Assembly (NCBI GenBank): GCA_001839685.1
Contig: MLAK01000980.1
Span: 1 to 41,007 of the forward strand
DNA length: 41,007 bases
Direction of reading: 5' to 3'
DNA from: Tritrichomonas foetus
Lineage: Eukaryota > Parabasalia > Tritrichomonadida > Tritrichomonadidae
The notes beneath the pieces are model-generated. The model searched no databases. It worked only from the letters and a program-made list of their open reading frames with translations, and was not told where the DNA came from. Shown piece after piece: positions 35,893-41,007 of this stretch (the stretch's first letter is position 1; each line of letters begins with the position of its first letter). The position numbers and the translations under genes are program-made.

Positions 35893-38541
35893 ATGTTCAG
35901 AAATTTTAGATTTGATTTGATGCTTGCAGTCGAAACTTCTGATGAAGATCAGAATGATTCACTCGCTCATCCTCCCAACGCATGCAGTCAAACTCCGAAA
36001 CCCTCTTTTTCTATCGAAAACTCTTCCTATTCCATTATGAATTGGATCGAATGTCCTTCGTTCTATAAATCTGAGGAAACTTTCAAGCAAAAAATTTTTC
36101 AAATGATTGGAACATCACGGTGTGCCGCTTTTATGAGGCTCTCGACCTTAATGCCGCAAGATATTTACACGCATGAACAAAGGAAGGCATTTTTGTCTCC
36201 TTCTTCGCTTGATGTTATTCCTCTTTTTCGATCAATTTCTGCGTCAATCATTCAAATTATCACGAACGTCATTCCCCGCTTTTTTACAGATCAAAAAAAA
36301 ATTTCAGAGATAGTGACCGATTATTTTCTCAAAAATTCAATTTATGCAGATTTGTTTAGTACTGTTACATTTCCAGCTATTTTTTTCTATTTTTCGACAA
36401 CTGAATTTTCTGAACTAGGTTCAATTTTTCTAGAAAATTGTTTGTCTATCGTCCATAGCAGTTTCACATCAAATTTATTGGCATCTTATTTTGATTGTTA
36501 TCCAAGATTTACTGAAACGCTTTGGCTGACGTTTGAATCAAATTATCCAAAAAAATCGGTTTTTAATTCATTTTTGGATGCCATTTCTGTTTCATTTCGA
36601 CAACTTACACCAAACCATTCCAGATTGATTCATATTTTAAATGATGCTGATCCTGAATTTTTATCTGAATTCTTTTTCCGCGAGTATTTTCAACCTCGTG
36701 CTCACATGAAATATTATACTGCATCTGGCGACCGTTATTTAGCAGTTTTAGTTGATTTGTTATCGATTTTGAATTTTGCTGCCTTAAATTATGGATCACC
36801 ACATCAAAAGATTCTTTTGAGTGCAATAATAAACGCACATTCGTCAAGTACTCAAGAATTATCTTATTCAAATGATATTCAACTTCCAACTGTTTATGCA
36901 CTCTTGTCTGGAGTAGAAATATCATTTTTAAGGGAAATGATACTTGACTCTGATTTAATCAAATATAAGAAAACTCTTCAAGAGTCAACAATTCCAGAAA
37001 ATAAAGCAATTTCAATGGCACCTGGCTACATCCAATTTTCATCCAAGCAAATCTTATCTCATTCAAAAAGACAGCAAATGTCAATTTTATTCAATTTATA
37101 CCCAAAAGAAAACAAATCAAGTCAAATGAAAAACTCTGAAAGCAACCAAGCCATGAATCATGATGCAAATACTATTAATAGTAATAATAATATAAGTAAT
37201 GAGATTAATCATGAGGCGAGTGCCGACAATGGTAGGAGAAGCAGTGAAATAAATGAAAATACTCGAAATAGTGAGAATGAAAACGAAGGTGAAACTGAAT
37301 ATGAAAATGAAAACATTCAAAACGAGAAAGAAAACAGCGCAATGAAGAGAAAGACCGAGCAAGTAGCAGACTTCGATAGATTGTGGAATAAACTTGTAAA
37401 AATGGCTCATGATGAAGGTCAAAGTGTAAATGATTTGATAAATAATCCAAAATCTATGGATGTTCGTTCAGTTGTGAATTCGTCAATTGTTCAGTCAACT
37501 CACTTTCGTCAATTCATGCTAGAAAAGCTAACAAGTCAAATTTCTAATTCAGAAAAAGCATTCGAAGTTTTTATTGCTCGGCTCCAAACACAACGCGAGC
37601 TTGCGAGAATTTGCGAAGACTTTAAACGTGATTCGCGAATGTACATGTGGAAAAATGCACAAGAATACGTTTTAAATAACTGTATTGCACAAGGCAGCTA
37701 TGCTGATTCCACACATGAAACTGTAATTCCTAGTAAATCAACATTTATGGCAATTCGCTATCAAGAAAGTTTAACTTTCCATAAACTCAAAGAACCAGTT
37801 AATGTTCCACCACATTATCCAACAGCAAACAAATTGAAATCAAAATACTTTGAAGATCTTTTGAAATACATAACATTGAAAGACAACATGCCACAGTTTA
37901 TTTATCATTTTGTCTTAACTTTGTTGAATGAATGGCCTTATGAAAGTGAACAATCAAAAGAAATTATTCAAAGCTTTCGTTCTTTTTCAGACAAAAGAAG
38001 ATGCATTCTTGCCGAAGATAAAAAAGTTGTTAGCATGGTTGCAAATAATGCTTTTGTTTTGAAAGTGTTTCGAAGAATGCAAAAATTACGTGAATTAAAA
38101 CTTGGCAACCAAATTGCCGAAATAGTTCATATTATCACACAATTAAAACTCGTTTTCATTAAATTTTACACTAACAACAGTAATCTAAATGAAAATAATT
38201 TTAATGATAATAATTTACTTGATAATCATTTAATTAATAAGTATGAAAATAAAAATAATGTGAATAACAATGATGTTGAGAATACAACATTTGAGGAATT
38301 CGCGTGCAATTGTTTCTTTTTTGCTGGTGTTGATGAATTAATTATTTCTTTTATTTGGTTTACAAGACTTGCTTCCAATTTCCGTGAGTATATAAATGCG
38401 CTTCAGAATGAAACAATCGAAACATTTATTGGTGTAACGCGACAAATGTTTTTTATCGTGAAAGAATTCAATCCTAAACTTTCTGTTTTTTTGAATGAAT
38501 CTGTTTTGAAAATCCCACAGTGCGATAACTATGAAACATAA
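35893..38541 (+). CDS. Hypothetical protein, 882-883 aa
   Basis: A long intact frame counted from the ATG at 35893 (the frame opens at a TTG nine bases earlier). The N-terminal half (about 60-380) is helical and rich in aromatic residues (FPAIFFYFSTTEF, FDCYPRFTETLWLTFESNYP). Residues about 410-490 form an Asn/Glu/Ser-rich low-complexity stretch. The C-terminal half (about 490-870) is again helical, with a second Asn-rich insert near 755-795. There is no signal peptide, clear membrane helix, catalytic motif or zinc site. The pattern (two helical domains joined by disordered linkers) suggests a scaffold or regulatory protein. I do not recognise the family; related long proteins seem common in trichomonads, but I cannot confirm this. 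It converges on the Myb gene across a minisatellite. Confidence 0.8.
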   Translation: MFRNFRFDLMLAVETSDEDQNDSLAHPPNACSQTPKPSFSIENSSYSIMNWIECPSFYKSEETFKQKIFQMIGTSRCAAFMRLSTLMPQDIYTHEQRKAFLSPSSLDVIPLFRSISASIIQIITNVIPRFFTDQKKISEIVTDYFLKNSIYADLFSTVTFPAIFFYFSTTEFSELGSIFLENCLSIVHSSFTSNLLASYFDCYPRFTETLWLTFESNYPKKSVFNSFLDAISVSFRQLTPNHSRLIHILNDADPEFLSEFFFREYFQPRAHMKYYTASGDRYLAVLVDLLSILNFAALNYGSPHQKILLSAIINAHSSSTQELSYSNDIQLPTVYALLSGVEISFLREMILDSDLIKYKKTLQESTIPENKAISMAPGYIQFSSKQILSHSKRQQMSILFNLYPKENKSSQMKNSESNQAMNHDANTINSNNNISNEINHEASADNGRRSSEINENTRNSENENEGETEYENENIQNEKENSAMKRKTEQVADFDRLWNKLVKMAHDEGQSVNDLINNPKSMDVRSVVNSSIVQSTHFRQFMLEKLTSQISNSEKAFEVFIARLQTQRELARICEDFKRDSRMYMWKNAQEYVLNNCIAQGSYADSTHETVIPSKSTFMAIRYQESLTFHKLKEPVNVPPHYPTANKLKSKYFEDLLKYITLKDNMPQFIYHFVLTLLNEWPYESEQSKEIIQSFRSFSDKRRCILAEDKKVVSMVANNAFVLKVFRRMQKLRELKLGNQIAEIVHIITQLKLVFIKFYTNNSNLNENNFNDNNLLDNHLINKYENKNNVNNNDVENTTFEEFACNCFFFAGVDELIISFIWFTRLASNFREYINALQNETIETFIGVTRQMFFIVKEFNPKLSVFLNESVLKIPQCDNYET

Positions 38542-38607
38542 TCTTTTTGTTATTAATTTTGAAAATAAAATTTAGACATTTTACTGACGCTTTCTTTTTC
38601 TTTCTTT

Positions 38608-38815
38608 GTTATTTAAGTATTTTTTTCTTTGTTATTTAAGTATTTCTTTTTTTGTTATTTATGTTTTTCTTTCTATGTTATTTATGTTTTTCTTTCTATG
38701 TTATTTATGCTTTTCTTTCTTTGTTATTTATGTTTTTCTTTTTTTGTTATTTATGCTTTTCTTTCTTTGTTATTTATGCTTTTCTTTCTTTGTTATTTAT
38801 GTATTTCATTCTTTG
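38608..38815. repeat. 23-bp minisatellite, 9 copies
   Basis: The word gttattta recurs at 38608, 38631, 38654, 38677, 38700, 38723, 38746, 38769 and 38792, exactly 23 bases apart, separated by T/C-rich filler (tttttctttct). The + strand is almost all pyrimidine plus T/A. It lies between the stops of the convergent 883-residue gene and the Myb gene. The long Phe/Leu-rich frames across it are by-products. Confidence 0.95.
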
Positions 38816-38891
38816 TTTTTTTTAATCAACAGAAAAAAACTAAAATAAAAATATGGGCTCTATCACTTTATTAAACTACAAAAAATGCGAT

Positions 38892-39824
38892 TTAGGCGCC
38901 TGGTGCAGCAGCAAGAAGCGTCGCGATTGGCGGGAAAGGCGCGAGCTTTCGAGGCTTTGTTTCATATTGGCGAGTATCTATATCGGCCTTCTTTGGGTAT
39001 GTTGACTGTCGGAGTGAACAAATTTCTGGTGGGATGTACATGATTGGCTGCTTAGGAGGATTACAAATAATATTCTGAACGTTTCCCTGATGCAAAGGTG
39101 TTATTGGAATTCCATTTTGATGTTGGATATTGTTTAACGGAATCTGATTTGGATTTGGAAGAACGTTTATCATTTGTGGCACATGTACAGGCACCTGTAT
39201 TGTTCCTTTTAAAGGTTCTTGAATTTGTTGAGGTGACTCAGCAATAAACAATTGAACTCCATTTGACAAATTTGAGTGCATACTTGGTTGGATATTTAAG
39301 GACATATTTGGCTGTACGTTCTGTGACTCGATCTGCGGTTTCATCCTCGACACGCTGTAGTTCCATCGATTTTTAATATTGTTTGCGTTTTTGCCGGGGA
39401 AGAAGGTCGTCATTTTGGCCCATTGTGAGCCGAGTTCTTGATATTTCGCCCATAGAAGAACATCTTCGTCGTGCGTCCATTTGTCGTTGTAGAAATCTGG
39501 TGAGAGGTAATTACAGTAACGGTCGCGACATTGGCGTGCTGTCCTTCCGGGGATGAATTGTGCGATGCGCCTCCATCGACGTGCACCAAACTGTCCGACC
39601 AGCTCTTGAAGCTTTTGGTCCTCGAGCGCGGTGAAGCGACGACTTTGGCCTTTCGTATTTCGATCGAAGCAATTTATATCGTTTTGGATATTTCGATTGT
39701 CGTCGATTTCGTCATCTGTATCGTCATCTGTTTGCATGTTTTGCGTAGTTTGATTAATATTACTGTCGTTACTTTGGTTATAGTCAATATTATTAATATC
39801 CCTATCAAGGGTTCTCTCACTCAT
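38892..39824 (-). CDS. R2R3 Myb DNA-binding protein
   Basis: A 310-residue transcription factor counted from the ATG at 39824 (the frame extends nine codons further only via TTG). Residues 1-60 are Asn/Asp-rich and acidic. Two Myb repeats follow: R2 at about 62-108 (RRFTALEDQKLQELV, with Phe64 in place of the first Trp, then WRRIAQFIPGRTARQCRDRY) and R3 at about 112-160 (KWTHDEDVLLW, SQWAKMTTFFPGKNANNIKNRW, with the three Trp kept). The remaining 150 residues are Pro/Gln/Asn-rich and probably disordered, ending in LAPFPPIATLLAAAPGA. Such small Myb proteins bind promoter elements and control gene expression in Trichomonas (for example around the ap65 gene); the target here is unknown. TCATTC lies about 20 bases before the ATG. 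Confidence 0.93.
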   Translation of the reverse strand: MSERTLDRDINNIDYNQSNDSNINQTTQNMQTDDDTDDEIDDNRNIQNDINCFDRNTKGQSRRFTALEDQKLQELVGQFGARRWRRIAQFIPGRTARQCRDRYCNYLSPDFYNDKWTHDEDVLLWAKYQELGSQWAKMTTFFPGKNANNIKNRWNYSVSRMKPQIESQNVQPNMSLNIQPSMHSNLSNGVQLFIAESPQQIQEPLKGTIQVPVHVPQMINVLPNPNQIPLNNIQHQNGIPITPLHQGNVQNIICNPPKQPIMYIPPEICSLRQSTYPKKADIDTRQYETKPRKLAPFPPIATLLAAAPGA

Positions 39825-39842
39825 TTTATTGTTGGCAAAATT

Positions 39843-39848
39843 GAATGA
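39843..39848 (-). promoter_or_regulatory. Candidate initiator TCATTC for the Myb gene
   Basis: TCATTC on the minus strand, 19-24 bases upstream of the ATG at 39824, fits the TCA-Y-W initiator. It lies within the TTG-extended part of the frame, which supports the downstream ATG. Confidence 0.35.
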
Positions 39849-40301
39849 CAATATTGAATCATTGGAGTAATTGAGAGAAGATTTTGGCTATCAATTGAGA
39901 AATTTAATGGTTACACAATATAAAGTATTTAAAAAGTGAGAAGAAAACGAAATTTTCGTAAATCATTCAAGAGAAGGTTGACTGATAAATGAAGCAAAAA
40001 AGAGACATTAGGGTGTTTTTGTGGATTATTTATTAATAAATTATAATTATTTATTAATAAATAAGAATATATTAATAATGTATTTGTAAATTTTTTTATT
40101 TTAATGAATATTTATCAAGATATATTGATTTATAAATCCAATAACTCTATTCAATGAACATTTTGTTTCAAAAAGTTGGATGTGGGAAATAGCAAACAGT
40201 TTTAAATCCACCATTTAACTTTTTGAATATAAAGGAAAATATTTTCTATATTTTTGAAAATTGTATTTCACAAATTATGCATTTTCCCATCCACCATCCA
40301 T
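39849..40301. other. Intergenic, nothing recognised
   Basis: AT-rich DNA. ATTATTTATTAATAAAT occurs twice in tandem-like arrangement near 40024-40065, and AACTTTTTGAATATAA at about 40217 resembles the 16-base promoter-like word. Confidence 0.4.
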
Positions 40302-40610
40302 TCAAAAATTATGAATCTTTGAACATAATTGAATATTTTGATACGATTTAACTTTTTCAATAAATTTCATTTCATATCTCAATATTTGACCACTCTTTGT
40401 TATTCCTGATCGTGTTGGAATAAAAATAAAAGCAACCAATCTATTCAATCTAAATATCTTTGAATAATTTATCAAATTTCCCATCTTCATACACTCTAAA
40501 CAAAACAAAAAGATAGCAACTTTATTTTGCATTTCATCAAGTTCGAAATAGTACTCTCTACTAAACTTTGAAAGAGCACTCCTTTCCTTTTGGATAAAAC
40601 TATCTTTCAT
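40302..40610 (-). CDS. Doubtful hypothetical ORF, 102 aa
   Basis: An ATG frame of 102 codons with a mixed polar/hydrophobic composition (MKDSFIQKERSALSKFSREYY at the start). I see no motif, membrane helix or known family. It could be a small gene, a remnant of a larger one or chance in AT-rich DNA. Confidence 0.25.
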   Translation of the reverse strand: MKDSFIQKERSALSKFSREYYFELDEMQNKVAIFLFCLECMKMGNLINYSKIFRLNRLVAFIFIPTRSGITKSGQILRYEMKFIEKVKSYQNIQLCSKIHNF

Positions 40611-41007
40611 TACGATTGAGTGCTTTGTTTTAAATGTAATAATTCCGAGTCTCCTAATGAAATATTTCGAGAAGAAATATTGAATGATATGATTTCGACT
40701 TGAAAATACAAACGGCCGTAATTTTGAATCAAATACATTCCACCAAATATTGGAGTGTATTAAGAATTATTACCTTTCAATCATAGTAGTGAATTTTGAA
40801 TGATTGCATGTAACACTGAAGGATCTTCCGCTATATATGAGTTTTTATTTACTCTTGAATAATTAAACACAAATGTTTTATATATATATATAATAGTTTG
40901 GTACTCCCGGATAACCGCCGACGATTTGAGAGGTGCACTCAAAAAGTTTGGGTTTTTGAGTTATTTTCAATTTTTTGTATGTATTTTTTCCTATGTATAG
41001 AAAAAAA
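40611..41007. other. Right edge, no gene seen
   Basis: AT-rich DNA with a short TA run near 40878-40892 and then a slightly GC-richer patch (ggtactcccggataaccgcc, about 40900-40919) followed by CACTCAAAAAGTTTGGG. It may be the 5' flank of a gene beyond the window. Confidence 0.4.

Noticed and set aside
38606..38874. Two overlapping Phe/Leu-rich frames that look like membrane proteins
   Set aside because: Both arise from the 23-bp pyrimidine-rich minisatellite; overlapping frames give the same type of sequence because the period is not a multiple of three.
40900..40960. GC-richer patch considered as a tRNA or other small RNA
   Set aside because: No cloverleaf or conserved tRNA T-loop sequence could be formed by eye.

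Overview
The window reads as nuclear DNA of a parabasalid protist, most likely a Tritrichomonas- or Trichomonas-type flagellate. The reasons are very AT-rich intergenic DNA, long intronless genes on both strands, TCATTA initiator-like words a few bases upstream of several start codons, and a gene mix typical of trichomonads: a divergent PP1-like phosphatase, a small R2R3 Myb protein, a PAQR/HlyIII protein, protein kinases and a DUF3447/ankyrin protein. Species is an inference. A 553-base run of N (23665-24217) marks an assembly gap, and single n's occur at 1658, 25105 and 25110.

Layout. 1-4.4 kb: an unknown gene (-), a possible transposase relic and a PP1-like phosphatase (+). 4.4-11.3 kb: one giant ubiquitin-specific protease (+) of USP9X/USP34-like architecture. 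12-18 kb: an importin-alpha-like gene (+), then a WEE1-like kinase (-) and a CDK1-like kinase (-), two cell-cycle kinases whose relatives act on one another. 18.8-20.7 kb: a PAQR/HlyIII membrane protein (-) and a KDEL receptor (-). 21.6-24.7 kb: a gene graveyard on the minus strand, with broken pieces of a protein kinase, a GH95-type alpha-L-fucosidase and a TRF4-type poly(A) polymerase around the gap. 25.5-26.3 kb: a BET-like bromodomain/NET protein (-). 27.9-30.7 kb: an EDRF1-like TPR protein (+). 31.5-35.5 kb: an acidic-repeat DUF3447-type protein (+) followed by six single ankyrin repeats, each an island in T-rich non-coding DNA. 35.6-39.8 kb: a small ORF, an 883-residue unknown protein (+) and a Myb protein (-).

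The intact genes are mostly housekeeping functions: ubiquitin removal, nuclear import, CDK control, ER retrieval, chromatin reading and transcription. They do not form an operon. Three T/C-rich minisatellites lie just beyond gene 3' ends, two of them between convergent genes. The most unusual structures are the exploded ankyrin array (33.4-35.5 kb), whose units share an AG-TTAT-like word at a fixed distance upstream of the repeat, and a perfect 38-bp inverted repeat (26607-26644 and 27952-27989) whose right arm contains the start codon of the EDRF1-like gene. No rRNA, tRNA, CRISPR array or canonical trichomonad intron was seen.
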